64,000 bases of DNA from Zeaxanthinibacter enoshimensis (GCF_004362865.1 NZ_SNYI01000001.1:992001-1056000), one strand, 5' to 3'; counted from the first letter of the stretch, positions 54,173 to 64,000 are shown. The notes: generated by a model from the letters alone, not told the origin. Numbers and translations: made by a program.

Positions 54173-55450
54173 ATGCGAAAAATCTGGGGCACCTTCCTCT
54201 TACTGCCAATTCTCCTGGCCTCCTGCAAGGATCAGAATGCAAATGATGCTACCGCCAGCGCGGACATAACTGTCAAAGAAGAAAAAGCCCCTGCCGTAGA
54301 GGAAAGGTTTGGTTTTAACCTTGCCGATTTCAAGGTTGTCCGGGATACTATCCGTCGCGGAGACAGCTTTGGAGAGTTGATGATGGCCAATAAGGTGGAT
54401 TACCCCAAGATCTTCAAGATCTCTACAGAGTATAAAGATACAATCGATGTCAGGCGCATCCGTGTAGGAAGGCCATATCTCATCCTTAAGTCCAAAGACA
54501 GCCTTGACGCCGCCCAGGTGTTCATCTACCAGAATGACGTCATCAATTATACCGTGGTTGATTTCCGTGACAGCGTCCACGCTTACAAGGGCAAGCGGAA
54601 AGTGAAATACGTGCCGCGAGAAGCTTCGGGTATTATCACATCTTCCCTTTCAGAAACCATCATGGAACAGGGCATTGATTACAATGTCTCTAATAACCTG
54701 GCCGATATTTATGCCTGGACGATCGACTTCTTCCACTTGCAGCGAGGGGATAAGTTCAAGGTGATCTACAAGGAAAAATATATTAACGATACTATTTACG
54801 CAGGTGCTACCCCTATAGAAGCAGCTTATTTTGAACATAACGGGGAGCCGATCTACGCTTTTGCCTACGAATCTGATTCGCTGAAGAACGTGATCGACTA
54901 CTATGATGAAAAAGCTAATAACCTGAGGCGGACATTCCTGAGGGCCCCTGTGAAATTCAGCAGGATCTCCTCTAAGTACAACCTGAAACGAAGGATAGCC
55001 TATTACGGGTATAAAGTACGTCCGCACAAAGGAACCGATTTTGCGGCTGCTATAGGGACGCCTATCATGGCGACGGCAGATGGGATCGTAACCGAATCTA
55101 CCCGGAGGGGTGGTAACGGGAAATACGTGAAAATCCGCCACAATGGAACTTACAGTACACAGTACCTTCATATGAAGGCACAAAAAGTAAAAAAGGGCGA
55201 TTTTGTCCGGCAGGGAGATGTGATCGGTTGGATAGGAATGACCGGGAATACAGGGGGGCCACACGTTTGCTACCGCTTCTGGAAGAATGGCCGGCAGGTA
55301 GATCCCCTGCGTGAAAAATTACCGGCAGCAGAACCACTACCGGAACCGTTGAGACCTGAATACTTTGAATTCATCAACCCGAAGAAGATGCAGTTAGACT
55401 GTATTGAATATGACCAATTCCCGACGGAGGATATGATAACAATGAAATGA
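54173..55450 (+). CDS. M23 family metallopeptidase lipoprotein
   Basis: A 425-residue protein with a lipoprotein signal ([18 protein letters not shown], Cys18). A middle LysM/SH3-like region is followed by a LytM domain near residues 275-380: [20 protein letters not shown] (first zinc His and Asp), [23 protein letters not shown] (H-x-H-type ligand), and [15 protein letters not shown] (last His). The active site is complete, so it likely cleaves peptidoglycan cross-links. Envelope location. Second-to-last gene of the DUF3108-pgi run; pgi begins 4 bases after its stop. Confidence 0.9.
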   Translation: MRKIWGTFLLLPILLASCKDQNANDATASADITVKEEKAPAVEERFGFNLADFKVVRDTIRRGDSFGELMMANKVDYPKIFKISTEYKDTIDVRRIRVGRPYLILKSKDSLDAAQVFIYQNDVINYTVVDFRDSVHAYKGKRKVKYVPREASGIITSSLSETIMEQGIDYNVSNNLADIYAWTIDFFHLQRGDKFKVIYKEKYINDTIYAGATPIEAAYFEHNGEPIYAFAYESDSLKNVIDYYDEKANNLRRTFLRAPVKFSRISSKYNLKRRIAYYGYKVRPHKGTDFAAAIGTPIMATADGIVTESTRRGGNGKYVKIRHNGTYSTQYLHMKAQKVKKGDFVRQGDVIGWIGMTGNTGGPHVCYRFWKNGRQVDPLREKLPAAEPLPEPLRPEYFEFINPKKMQLDCIEYDQFPTEDMITMK

Positions 55451-55454
55451 GAAC

Positions 55455-57092
55455 ATGCCATTAGAGAACACAAACCCTGAGACCACCAATGCCTGGAAAG
55501 GTCTGGAAAAGCATTACCAGGAAACAAAATCCCTGGAACTGAAGAACTTATTTAAAGATGATCCCAAGAGGGCTGAGAAATTCAGTATTCGTTGGGGTTC
55601 TTTTTTTGTGGATATGTCCAAGCACCGCATTACCGCGGACACCCGCAAGCTGTTATTGCAGCTCGCGGATGAATGCAGCTTAAAAGCTGCTATCAAAAAA
55701 TATTTTGAAGGGGACCAGATCAACCAGACCGAGGGACGCGCCGTTTTACACACCGCGCTGAGGGCCGGTAAATCAGAGCAGGTGATGGTTGATGGTGAGA
55801 ACGTAATTCCCGAGGTTTACCAGGTTCGGGAACAGATGAAAGCATTTTCAGAAGCTGTTATCTCCGGGGATAAAAAAGGATATACCGGGAAATCATTTAC
55901 CGATATCGTCAATATCGGGATAGGGGGTTCAGACCTCGGTCCGGCTATGGTAACCGAAGCCTTGCAATTCTACAGCAACCACCTGAAAGCGCATTTTGTG
56001 AGTAACGTGGACGGGGATCATATTCACGAGACACTTAAGTTACTCAACCCGGAGACTACCCTATTTGTAATCGTCTCTAAAACATTTACCACGCAGGAAA
56101 CGCTGAGTAATGCAACCACAGCGAAGAAATGGTTCCTGAAACATGCCAGCCAGGAAGATGTGGCCAGACATTTTGCCGCGGTTTCTACGAATACCGAGAA
56201 AATAGAAGAGTTCGGGATTGCTGCCGAACATGTATTCCCGATGTGGGACTGGGTTGGCGGCCGCTTTTCCTTGTGGAGTGCTGTCGGACTTTCTGTGGCC
56301 CTGGCCATAGGGTTTAAGAATTTTGAGAACCTGTTAGAGGGAGCCCGCGAAATGGACGAGCATTTCAGAACAGCGCCCTTCGAGGAAAATATCCCCGTGA
56401 TGCTTGCAATGATCAGCATCTGGTACAATAATTTCTACGGGGCGGAAACTGAGGCTATCATCCCTTACAGCCAGTACCTGCACCGGTTGTCGGCGTACCT
56501 GCAGCAAGGTATCATGGAAAGTAATGGTAAAAGCGTGGATCGCAACGGGAACAGGGTGAACTACGAGACAGGCACCATTATCTGGGGAGAACCGGGAACT
56601 AATTCCCAGCATGCATTCTTCCAGCTGATCCACCAGGGAACCAAGCTGATCCCGGCAGATTTTATCGGCTTTAAAAAATCCCTGCACGGGGACCAGGATC
56701 ACCACCTGAAACTTATGGCTAATTTCTTTGCCCAGACCGAAGCCCTTATGAATGGGAAAACAGCCGAGGAAGTTACTTCGGAACTTCAAAAGCAGGGGAT
56801 GTCGCCTGATGCCCTTTCGGCCTTGCGTCCTTTTAAGGTGTTCGAAGGAAATAAACCTACCACCACCATCCTGATCGATAAATTGTCCCCGAGAAGCCTG
56901 GGATCCCTTATCGCTATGTATGAACATAAGATCTTTGTGCAGGGAGTGATCTGGAATATCTTCAGTTTTGATCAATGGGGGGTAGAGCTCGGGAAACAAC
57001 TGGCTACAACTATTCTCAGTGAATTGAAGGGGGAAAAATCTGGAAATCACGATGGTTCTACAAGCCAGCTCTTAGAGCATTTTAAGAGATAA
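55455..57092 (+). CDS. pgi: Glucose-6-phosphate isomerase
   Basis: A 545-residue cytoplasmic enzyme. Signature blocks: [75 protein letters not shown] (catalytic region) and the C-terminal [26 protein letters not shown] with the phosphate-site lysine. Interconverts glucose-6-P and fructose-6-P. It ends the tight run with M23 (4-base gap). Start ATG 55455 matches family length. Confidence 0.96.
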   Translation: MPLENTNPETTNAWKGLEKHYQETKSLELKNLFKDDPKRAEKFSIRWGSFFVDMSKHRITADTRKLLLQLADECSLKAAIKKYFEGDQINQTEGRAVLHTALRAGKSEQVMVDGENVIPEVYQVREQMKAFSEAVISGDKKGYTGKSFTDIVNIGIGGSDLGPAMVTEALQFYSNHLKAHFVSNVDGDHIHETLKLLNPETTLFVIVSKTFTTQETLSNATTAKKWFLKHASQEDVARHFAAVSTNTEKIEEFGIAAEHVFPMWDWVGGRFSLWSAVGLSVALAIGFKNFENLLEGAREMDEHFRTAPFEENIPVMLAMISIWYNNFYGAETEAIIPYSQYLHRLSAYLQQGIMESNGKSVDRNGNRVNYETGTIIWGEPGTNSQHAFFQLIHQGTKLIPADFIGFKKSLHGDQDHHLKLMANFFAQTEALMNGKTAEEVTSELQKQGMSPDALSALRPFKVFEGNKPTTTILIDKLSPRSLGSLIAMYEHKIFVQGVIWNIFSFDQWGVELGKQLATTILSELKGEKSGNHDGSTSQLLEHFKR

Positions 57093-57253
57093 TTAACAAA
57101 TTTTCTATATCTTCGGCCCCGGAAAGAAACTCCGTGGGGGTGGTATTATGTACTGTATCGGTGTAGTTTTTAACAACCCGATTTAACATTATCTTAATAT
57201 TCGACTCCTTAAAAAGGGGGATTTTTGCACCGCATATTCAAAAACAAAAAACA

Positions 57254-60200
57254 ATGCACATGAAACAATTGTACTTTGCAATCGCTGCTTTTCTATGTAT
57301 GGCAGTTGGTTTTGCACAAGGGGTTACAACTTCCTCTATCGGGGGTAAGGTAACAGACCAGACAGGGGAGCCTTTACTGGGCGCAACAGTCGTTGCTGTT
57401 CACCAGCCTTCTGGAACAACTTACGGTGCCGCCACCGATTTTGACGGCTTTTACCGGATCTCGAATATGAGAACCGGCGGACCCTACACCATTACTATTT
57501 CTTACGTAGGATTTAACGAGAAGGTTAGTAATGACGTTTTCCTTAGCCTTGGTCAGACTGCACGTATCAGCGCGGAGCTTTCCGAGTCTGCAACTGCTCT
57601 GGATGAAGTTGTACTGACAGGAGTTTCTAACTCTGTTTTCAGTTCTAACAAGACCGGTTCTGAGACGAACATCTCGCAGCGCGAGATCGCTACTATTCCT
57701 GCAGCCTCCCGTTCTATCGCGGATTTCGTAAGGCTGACGCCACAGGCCCAGGTAACTGAGGGGAACGATGGTTTCTCTATCTCTCTTGCAGGTCAGAACA
57801 ACCGTTACAACGCTATCTATATTGATGGTGCTGTAAATAACGATGTTTTTGGACTTGCGGGCTCAGGAACAAACGGAGGTCAGACAGGAGTTAACCCTTT
57901 CTCCGTTGATGCCATCGAAACTTTCCAGGTTAACATCGCTCCTTTTGATGTTCGCCAGTCAGGATTCTCAGGGGGATCGATCAACGCGATCACCAGGTCA
58001 GGATCTAACGAATTTGAAGGATCTGCTTACTCTTTCTTCAGGAACGAGAGCCTGGTAGGTAAAACTCCACCTTCATTAGTAGGAGACGGGGAAGAGCGTA
58101 GCAAAGTTGCAGATTTCAAAGCATTGACCTACGGGGTTCGTTTAGGCGGGCCAATCATCGAAGATAAATTATTCTTCTTCGTAAACTACGAGCGCCAGGA
58201 TGATGAAACTCCACAGCCGTTCAATTTCAGCAACTATGCAGGACGTGCAAGCCGTGCAGAGATCGATAACCTGGCTAACTTTTTAAGAACAACTTACGGG
58301 TACGACCCAGGGATCTTTGATGCTAATACCAGGACTCTTGTCAGTGATAAGCTTACTGCTAAGATCGACTGGAACATCAACCAGGACCATAAATTATCTT
58401 TCCGTCACGGGTACGTGAAAGGAGATAACCTTGAGGCTCGTAGTTCCGGAAACAGGAACATTGGATTTATTAACGGTTCCGAGTCCTTTGTGACTACAAC
58501 CAACTCTTCAGCTCTGGAGATCAGCTCCAGGTTTGGGAACAAATTCGCTAACAACTTCGTAGCCAGTTATACCCGTGTAAGGGATGACCGTGACCCTCTT
58601 GGTCAGCCTTTCCCGACGGTTGATATCCAGGATGGCGGAGGAACTATTTCTTTCGGATCAGAGCCATTCTCTACAGCTAACCTGTTAAACCAGGATGTCT
58701 ACACATTCACCAATAACTTTGATATCTATGCCGGTAGGCATACCATCACCCTGGGTGCGAACATGGAATATGCAAAAATGCTGAACCTGTTCTTCGCATT
58801 CAACTACGGGGATTACACTTTCGAAGACCAGTTTGACGGTGACGGGAACCTGCTTTCATCAGGGATCAACCAGTTCATCACAGGACAGAACGCCGATGTT
58901 TACCAGCACGGTTACTCGCTTATAGGTAACGGTGTTACTGGTGACGAATCTGCCGGGTCATCACAATTTGACACTTTCCAGGCCGGTTTCTACATCCAGG
59001 ATGAGATCCAGGTAACGGATAACTTCAAAGCGACACTGGGTGCTCGTATCGATATTCCTTACTGGTCAGACGGACCTGTTAATGAAGATTTCAACAACAG
59101 GACTGTTGGTATCCTTGAATCATTCGGGAAAGACCTTCAGGGAGCTCGTGTAGGACAGGGTATTGATCCTAATGTACACTTTGCACCAAGGTTAGGTTTC
59201 AACTGGAACCTGAGAGGAGACCTTACTACCCAGATCCGTGGTGGAATCGGGGTGTTCACTTCCCGTCTGCCTTTGGTATGGCCTGGAGGTACTTATAACA
59301 ACAACGGTAGTATCGGTGGTTTCATGTTCGAATTCAACCAGCCATTTGAGCCTAACGTAAACCAGCAGTTCGAAGATCCGGCTCCGGGAAGCGGAGGATT
59401 TGGTGGAAACATCGACCTGATCGCGAAGGACTTCAAATTGCCACAGGTTGCTAAATTCAATATCGCTATCGACCAGCAGCTTCCTATCTGGAACCTGATC
59501 GCTTCTGCTGACTTCCTGTACACCGATGTGATCCAGGATATCTATTACCAGAACCTGAACCTGAAAGGGCCTGCAGGATTCTACGAAGGAGCAGATAACC
59601 GTCCTTTCTACGATCGCAGGGATGAGATCGATGATACCTACCAGGGAATTTACCTGGCCTCTAACACAGGAGGAGGAAACTCTACTAACGTATCTTTCAC
59701 TTTGAGAAAGCCATTCGAGAACGGGTTCTCAGGACAGGCATCTTATACCTTCGGGGAATCTAATAAGATCTTTGACGGAACTTCTTCTCAGAACAGTTCT
59801 CAGTGGAGAAACCAGATCAGTGTAAACGGTAAGAACTCTAACCTTCCTGTTACACGATCAGACTTTGCTCTTGGAAACAGGATCACTGCTAACGTTAATT
59901 ACGAGTTGACCTGGAATGAGAACGTAAGTACTACCATCGGACTTTTCTACGAAGGAGTACAGAGCGGACCTTACAGCTTCACTTACCGTGAAGGACGTGA
60001 CTTACTGAACGATGATTCCAGGGATAACGCCCTGATATACATCCCGGCTAGTGCCGATGAGATCACCTTCTCTGGAACTGCTGTTGAGCAGGCTGCCCAG
60101 TACGAAAGACTGGAGACATTCATCAACAGTGTTGAATACCTGCGTGAGAACAAAGGTGGATATGCTGAAAGGAATGCTTCTCGCGGACCATGGAGCCACG

Positions 60201-60505
60201 TAGTTGACCTTAAGGTGCTGCAGGATTTCACTGTAAACTGGGGGAATAAGGAGCTCACGCTTCAGTTCTCTGCTGATATCTTCAACTTCACCAACCTTTT
60301 GAATAAGGACTGGGGTAAGCGTAAGTTCATCAGGAGCGAAGTATCTCCTTTGACCACTGTTTCTACAGGTAGCACTCCAACATTTGCTATCAACGACGGC
60401 GTTGTAAATGCTGATGGTTCTCCGAACATGGAGGAACTGGACGACTTCGGTCTTCAGTCTTCAAGATGGCAGGCCCAGCTGGGTATCCGTTATATCTTTA
60501 ACTAA
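57254..60505 (+). CDS. Oar-like TonB-dependent receptor
   Basis: A 1083-residue outer-membrane protein with a signal peptide (starting MHMKQLYFAIAAFLCMAVGF; the second Met at 57260 is equally possible). A CarboxypepD-reg-like domain comes first (GGKVTDQTGEPLLGATVVAV, residues ~30-110), then a plug domain (FVRLTPQAQVTEGNDGFSI, YIDGAVNNDVFGLAGSG, FNVDAIETFQVNIAPFDVRQSG) and a large barrel to the C-terminal LGIRYIFN. This is the Oar-like group, often among the most abundant outer-membrane proteins in Flavobacteriia. Codon use is strongly biased (Asn almost always AAC, Arg CGT/AGG, Gly GGA), unlike neighbours, consistent with high expression. A terminator follows 20 bases later. Confidence 0.9.
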   Translation: MHMKQLYFAIAAFLCMAVGFAQGVTTSSIGGKVTDQTGEPLLGATVVAVHQPSGTTYGAATDFDGFYRISNMRTGGPYTITISYVGFNEKVSNDVFLSLGQTARISAELSESATALDEVVLTGVSNSVFSSNKTGSETNISQREIATIPAASRSIADFVRLTPQAQVTEGNDGFSISLAGQNNRYNAIYIDGAVNNDVFGLAGSGTNGGQTGVNPFSVDAIETFQVNIAPFDVRQSGFSGGSINAITRSGSNEFEGSAYSFFRNESLVGKTPPSLVGDGEERSKVADFKALTYGVRLGGPIIEDKLFFFVNYERQDDETPQPFNFSNYAGRASRAEIDNLANFLRTTYGYDPGIFDANTRTLVSDKLTAKIDWNINQDHKLSFRHGYVKGDNLEARSSGNRNIGFINGSESFVTTTNSSALEISSRFGNKFANNFVASYTRVRDDRDPLGQPFPTVDIQDGGGTISFGSEPFSTANLLNQDVYTFTNNFDIYAGRHTITLGANMEYAKMLNLFFAFNYGDYTFEDQFDGDGNLLSSGINQFITGQNADVYQHGYSLIGNGVTGDESAGSSQFDTFQAGFYIQDEIQVTDNFKATLGARIDIPYWSDGPVNEDFNNRTVGILESFGKDLQGARVGQGIDPNVHFAPRLGFNWNLRGDLTTQIRGGIGVFTSRLPLVWPGGTYNNNGSIGGFMFEFNQPFEPNVNQQFEDPAPGSGGFGGNIDLIAKDFKLPQVAKFNIAIDQQLPIWNLIASADFLYTDVIQDIYYQNLNLKGPAGFYEGADNRPFYDRRDEIDDTYQGIYLASNTGGGNSTNVSFTLRKPFENGFSGQASYTFGESNKIFDGTSSQNSSQWRNQISVNGKNSNLPVTRSDFALGNRITANVNYELTWNENVSTTIGLFYEGVQSGPYSFTYREGRDLLNDDSRDNALIYIPASADEITFSGTAVEQAAQYERLETFINSVEYLRENKGGYAERNASRGPWSHVVDLKVLQDFTVNWGNKELTLQFSADIFNFTNLLNKDWGKRKFIRSEVSPLTTVSTGSTPTFAINDGVVNADGSPNMEELDDFGLQSSRWQAQLGIRYIFN

Positions 60506-60525
60506 GAGACCCATACCATACAGAG

Positions 60526-60553
60526 AACCCCGGCAAGTGCCGGGGTTTTTTTA
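60526..60553 (+). terminator. Rho-independent terminator after Oar-like gene
   Basis: AACCCCGG and CCGGGGTT form an 8-base stem around caagtg, followed by TTTTTTT. Confidence 0.92.
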
Positions 60554-60594
60554 TGCTCAAAAATCCTTACATTTAATTTCTCTAAACAACGAAC

Positions 60595-61032
60595 ATGGAA
60601 ATTATTCAGACCGTACATTCTTACCTGGCCTACGTGGTCCTTCTTGTCTTATTTTTGGCTGTTGCCAATGCCATTACCGGCCTCGTGTCAAACCGTATGT
60701 TTACCCTGGAAAAAGATTACAGGGTGAGCCTGTTTGCATTGATATTGTCACATATCCAGCTACTCGTAGGCTTATTGCTCTACTTTCTTTCACCCAATGG
60801 GCTTAGTGCCATCCAGAGCCTTGGGATGGGAGGCCTGAATTCCGCTGCACGATTACTTGCGGTAGAACATCCTTTCATCAATATCCTGGCCATTGTGCTG
60901 ATAACTATTGGCTGGTCCCGGCACAAGAAATTCCTCGATGGAAAAAAGAAGTTCAGGAGTATCGCGATCTTCTACGGACTGGGCCTGGTGCTCATCCTGA
61001 GCCGCATTCCCTGGACGCAGTGGTTCAATTAG
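60595..61032 (+). CDS. Small four-TM membrane protein
   Basis: A 145-residue inner-membrane protein with four hydrophobic helices (YLAYVVLLVLFLAVANAITG, FALILSHIQLLVGLLLYF, FINILAIVLITIGWS, SIAIFYGLGLVLILS) and His/Lys-rich loops (IGWSRHKKFLDGKKK). It is a conserved-looking Bacteroidota protein, but I do not recognise a named family. Histidines in helix 1 (TVHSYLAY) and helix 2 (LSHIQ) could bind heme, as in small b-type membrane proteins; this is inference only. It is the first gene after a terminator. Confidence 0.7.
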   Translation: MEIIQTVHSYLAYVVLLVLFLAVANAITGLVSNRMFTLEKDYRVSLFALILSHIQLLVGLLLYFLSPNGLSAIQSLGMGGLNSAARLLAVEHPFINILAIVLITIGWSRHKKFLDGKKKFRSIAIFYGLGLVLILSRIPWTQWFN

Positions 61033-61086
61033 GACCGGCACCAATAATTGACTTTATTAAAAAACCAGTTTAAATAATCAACCACA

Positions 61087-61677
61087 ATGAAATATACCCT
61101 CTTACTTCTCGCCTTTACCTGGGCGTCAATTTTACCTGCACAGCAAGAACTTTTTAATGGCCGCAACCTGGAAGGCTGGACGATCTACGGCACCGAGAAA
61201 TGGTACGTGGAGGACGGGATGCTGATCTCTGAAAGCGGCCCGGATGAAGGCTATGGTTACCTGGCTACCGATAAGCACTACCAGGATTTTGAACTTACGC
61301 TCGAGTTCCTGCAGGAGGCAAATGGGAATAGTGGGGTCTTTATCCGCTCAACAGTTGACGGCACCAAGGTCAGTGGCTGGCAGGTAGAGGTTGCCCCGAA
61401 AGGATTACACACCGGGGGCGTGTATGAATCCTATGGCCGGGGCTGGCTGATAAAACCGGATGCCGCCAAAGAGGAAGTGCTGAAGGAAGGAGAATGGAAT
61501 ACCCTGAAGATCCGGGTCATGGGCGACCAGCTCACCTCCTGGCTGAATGGTACCGAGATGGTCTCTATTACCGATGAGAAGATCGGGCAGGGGAAAGGGA
61601 GTATCGCTCTCCAGATCCATGATGGGGGTGGAATTAAAGTAAAATGGCGTAATATCAGGGTTGTCGTTCCCGAATAG
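61087..61677 (+). CDS. Secreted DUF1080 (3-keto-disaccharide hydrolase) protein
   Basis: A 196-residue protein with a signal peptide (MKYTLLLLAFTWASILPAQ). It is a concanavalin-like beta-sandwich: ELFNGRNLEGWTIYGTEKWYVED, GYLATDKHYQDFELTLEFL, NSGVFIRSTVDGTKVSGW, GEWNTLKIRVMGDQLTSWLNG, SIALQIHDGGGIKVKWRNIRV, which are the DUF1080 marks. The family includes glycoside hydrolases acting on 3-keto-sugars; this copy lacks nearby dehydrogenases, so its role is open. It ends 2 bases before the convergent nuclease-like gene. Confidence 0.87.
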   Translation: MKYTLLLLAFTWASILPAQQELFNGRNLEGWTIYGTEKWYVEDGMLISESGPDEGYGYLATDKHYQDFELTLEFLQEANGNSGVFIRSTVDGTKVSGWQVEVAPKGLHTGGVYESYGRGWLIKPDAAKEEVLKEGEWNTLKIRVMGDQLTSWLNGTEMVSITDEKIGQGKGSIALQIHDGGGIKVKWRNIRVVVPE

Positions 61678-61679
61678 TT

Positions 61680-62741
61680 CTACTCTGTTTTTACCAGCAA
61701 CAGGTATACCGGGAAATGATCACTGTATCCGCCCGTATACCGGCCCCCGGCGTAAGTCCTGAACGGGTATCCCCGGTAGGGTCCGTGCCTGGTTCTCAGT
61801 TCTTCAGTGGAATATATTCCCGCAGTAAGGAATTGCCATTTCCCAGGGTCTCGTTCCAGGTACTCCGTTCCGAGGTAAAACTGGTCAAAGAGACTCCATC
61901 GGTTCCGGTATGCGAGAGTTCCGCCGCCTTGCCGGTACAGATCCAGCATTGGGTTAAAGAGTGAATTCCTGCTCTTGGCTTCCCGTCTTGCTTTCGCTCT
62001 TAAAACTTTATACAGGCTGTCATCATCGGGGTTGTCATTAAAATCGCCCATCCCTATAATTCCAGATCCCGGGTGTAGTCTTTTAAGGGAATCGATCATG
62101 CGAACATTAAGTCGCGCCGCTTTCACCCGGTTCTCATTACTGCGGGCTTTCCCGCCACTGCGGGACGGCCAGTGATTAACCAGGAAATGTACCGCCTCCC
62201 CCTTTAACCATCCGCCTACGATCAGCAGGTCCCTTGTGTAGTCGCGCTCACCCTCGAGGTCATGCAGGAGCAGTCGCCTGCTTTTAAAACTGCTCGGGAA
62301 AAAGCTATCCTTGTTGTATAAAAGCGCAACGTCTATCCCGCGTTCGTCGGGGCTGTCGTTATGAATTATACCGTATTGCAACTCTTTCAATAAGGGATGG
62401 GAGACGAGGTCGTTCAGCACCTTGTAATTTTCTACCTCGCAAAGCCCGATGATATCCGGGCCCTTTTTATTCAATATCCCTCCTATCCCGGAAATTACCG
62501 TCGCAATTCGTTCTATTTTCAGTTGGTAACGCTGCATTGTCCACCTGTCCCTGCCGCCCGGGGTCCTGTCCATGTCCAGGATGCTGCTGTCCCTCGCGAT
62601 GTCGAAAAGGTTTTCGACGTTGTAGAATGCAACAAGTACTTGCTCTCCCTTCACTGCCGTTCTGGTATTAACGGTTTGGGCAATAAGATACAGGGAGTTG
62701 AAAGATGAGAACAGTATCCAAAGGCATAGTCGATATATCAT
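61680..62741 (-). CDS. Secreted endonuclease/exonuclease/phosphatase-fold protein
   Basis: A 353-residue protein with a signal peptide (MIYRLCLWILFSSFNSLYLIAQ). It has the EEP catalytic plan: FYNVENLFDIARD, GLCEVENYKVL (metal-binding Glu), VNHWPSRSGGKARSNENR (catalytic His region), GMGDFNDNPDDDSL (Asp/Asn), and GGYSDHFPVYLLL with the terminal SDH. Complete active site. Family members are nucleases or phosphatases, here exported. Divergent from the truncated receptor gene; convergent with the DUF1080 gene. Confidence 0.87.
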   Translation of the reverse strand: MIYRLCLWILFSSFNSLYLIAQTVNTRTAVKGEQVLVAFYNVENLFDIARDSSILDMDRTPGGRDRWTMQRYQLKIERIATVISGIGGILNKKGPDIIGLCEVENYKVLNDLVSHPLLKELQYGIIHNDSPDERGIDVALLYNKDSFFPSSFKSRRLLLHDLEGERDYTRDLLIVGGWLKGEAVHFLVNHWPSRSGGKARSNENRVKAARLNVRMIDSLKRLHPGSGIIGMGDFNDNPDDDSLYKVLRAKARREAKSRNSLFNPMLDLYRQGGGTLAYRNRWSLFDQFYLGTEYLERDPGKWQFLTAGIYSTEELRTRHGPYRGYPFRTYAGGRYTGGYSDHFPVYLLLVKTE

Positions 62742-62847
62742 GCTTCAATTTATTTCCTGCCACTGCAAGTATGCTGCAGTGGAGCAATTTAAATTGGTCC
62801 TGTTAAGAGAGATCACGTTGGGTTGATCTGCAAGATGAAGTTGTAAG

Positions 62848-64000
62848 ATGAGGGGGATAGTGTTATTGATATTTGTTGTGTCTTGCTGCGCTATCACCCA
62901 TGGCCAGTCCGTCACGGTGACAGGCACTGTTTATGATCGTGAAAATGGTCTTCCCCTGAACGGGGTGGTGGTACAGGTGGATACGGATAGTGCGAGGGTG
63001 ATCACAGATCCCTCCGGCCATTTTGAAATCCGGACAGGGAAGGCCGGAAAGGCCTTGCTGAAATTGGAAAAGGAAGCGTATAGAATGCACCAGGTTCAAT
63101 TGGAATTGAAAGGCAAGGACATCCCGGTGCGAGATATATTCATGACATATTCGGGGACGCCCTGGGAAGTCTCCCTGCCACTACAGGAGAATGAGTTGTA
63201 TGATGAGGAAAGTGGCTGGGGAGACAGGGTGCTCCTGCAGGCCGGTCGTGACATTTACCTGAACCGGGCTGCTTTTGATTTCGGCCAAGTGTATTTCCGG
63301 CTGCGTGGATATGACGCTGCTGAAAACGAGGTCTTATTAAACGGGTTTCCCATGAACAGCCTGCTAAGCGGCCGGGCGGAGTGGGGTCTCTGGGGAGGCC
63401 TAAACGATGTGACCAGGAACCAGGATATCTCTTATGGCCTGGGGGCTTCGGAGCACACCCCGGGCGGAATGCTGGGTTCTGTACATATAGATACTGCTCC
63501 CGGTGGCCTGCGAATGGGAAGCAGGATCACGGGTAGTTTATCCAATCGCAGTTATGCTGGCAGGTTTATGCTAACCCATGTGGGAGGTGATACCGGGGAT
63601 GGATTCAGTTACGCCTTCTCGGCCTCCAGGCGCTGGGCCGGACAGGGTTATACCGAGGGCACGTCTTACGATGCCTATTCCCTGTTCTCATCCCTTGCCT
63701 ATCGTTGGGCCAATGTGCACCGGCTCCTTCTCAGCCTGACCCGTGCCTATAACAGGAGGGGCAGGTCTGCAGCAATTACCTCCGAAGTATTTGAACTGGC
63801 AGGCCGGGATTATAATCCATACTGGGGTTGGCAGGAGGGGAAGGTGCGGAATGCGAGGCAGAGGATATTGAAGGAACCGCTATTCCAGCTACAGTATAGG
63901 ATTGAAAAAGGCAAATTCCAGCTGCTGGCTGGCCTGGGTTATCAATGGGGTGAAAGATCGGATTCCCGGCTGGGCTATTACAACGCCCCCAATCCCGATC
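62848..64000 (+). CDS. TonB-dependent receptor, 3' truncated by window end
   Basis: Starts at ATG 62848 and runs without stop to the end of the window (384 residues visible). It has a signal peptide (MRGIVLLIFVVSCCAITHGQ), then a CarboxypepD-reg-like domain (VTVTGTVYDRENGLPLNGVV, ~residues 22-105). A plug-like domain follows: VYFRLRGYDAAENEVLLNGF, NSLLSGRAEWGLWGGLND, GASEHTPGGMLGSVHID, and then barrel strands begin (SGSLSNRSYAGRF-like). The plug is short and degenerate compared with standard receptors; the substrate cannot be given. The upstream gene is divergent. Confidence 0.8.
   Translation, partial: MRGIVLLIFVVSCCAITHGQSVTVTGTVYDRENGLPLNGVVVQVDTDSARVITDPSGHFEIRTGKAGKALLKLEKEAYRMHQVQLELKGKDIPVRDIFMTYSGTPWEVSLPLQENELYDEESGWGDRVLLQAGRDIYLNRAAFDFGQVYFRLRGYDAAENEVLLNGFPMNSLLSGRAEWGLWGGLNDVTRNQDISYGLGASEHTPGGMLGSVHIDTAPGGLRMGSRITGSLSNRSYAGRFMLTHVGGDTGDGFSYAFSASRRWAGQGYTEGTSYDAYSLFSSLAYRWANVHRLLLSLTRAYNRRGRSAAITSEVFELAGRDYNPYWGWQEGKVRNARQRILKEPLFQLQYRIEKGKFQLLAGLGYQWGERSDSRLGYYNAPNPD

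Noticed and set aside
56334-57050. A 238-codon minus-strand frame inside pgi
   Set aside because: Antisense shadow of a conserved enzyme.

Overview
The window looks like ordinary chromosome of a marine-type member of the Flavobacteriaceae (Bacteroidota). The evidence is the gene families (DUF4494, DUF4382, DUF3108, Oar-like and CarboxypepD-reg TonB receptors, patatin-barrel fusion, eukaryote-like IleRS, zinc-less DksA), the many SPII lipoproteins with acidic/Lys residues after the Cys, and repeated copies of the Bacteroidota -7 promoter box TAnnTTTG just upstream of genes. I see no rRNA, tRNA, CRISPR, insertion sequence, integrase, phage or defence island. Two genes are cut by the window edges: an S41-like/TPR protein at the left end and a TonB-dependent receptor at the right end.

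Left third (1-30 kb), mostly minus strand: two MFS transporters, one paired with a 1048-residue BNR/Asp-box propeller protein and one with a secreted MEMO-like lipoprotein; DUF4494; an MpaB-type oxygenase; a DsbA/FrnE oxidoreductase; a large secreted amidohydrolase; a class II histone-deacetylase-like enzyme; a DUF1801/YdeI plus HEAT-like pair; a TolB-like lipoprotein with an SRPBCC protein; a ROK kinase; a cupin and a GMC dehydrogenase with its subunit-3-like partner; DUF2254; a DUF3050 heme-oxygenase-like protein; a lipoprotein cytochrome c; a YheT-like hydrolase abutting a nitronate-monooxygenase-like flavoprotein.

Middle (30-46.6 kb): thioesterase, EamA transporter, ArsC/Spx-like protein, cystathionine gamma-synthase, NADP-type glutamate dehydrogenase, recO overlapping a TonB-dependent receptor, a DUF4382 lipoprotein, then ileS - dksA-like - adhesin-like protein - lspA facing a 5-formyl-THF cyclo-ligase.

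Right part (46.6-64 kb), mostly plus strand: uvrC, patatin/POTRA/barrel protein, 4-hydroxyphenylpyruvate dioxygenase, a candidate small RNA with its own promoter and terminator (about 52167-52268), DUF3108 - tryptophan 2,3-dioxygenase - M23 peptidase - pgi in one tight run, a large Oar-like TonB receptor with strong codon bias, a small membrane protein, a DUF1080 protein, a secreted nuclease-like protein, and the truncated receptor.

Several items come only from reading the sequence: a 55-residue lmo0937-type membrane protein (16480-16647), a possible 28-residue membrane peptide (46242-46328), the truncated receptor at 62848, and the small RNA candidate. I found no convincing large undescribed system; the sRNA candidate, the secreted MEMO protein and the DUF3050 enzyme are the most worthwhile leads.
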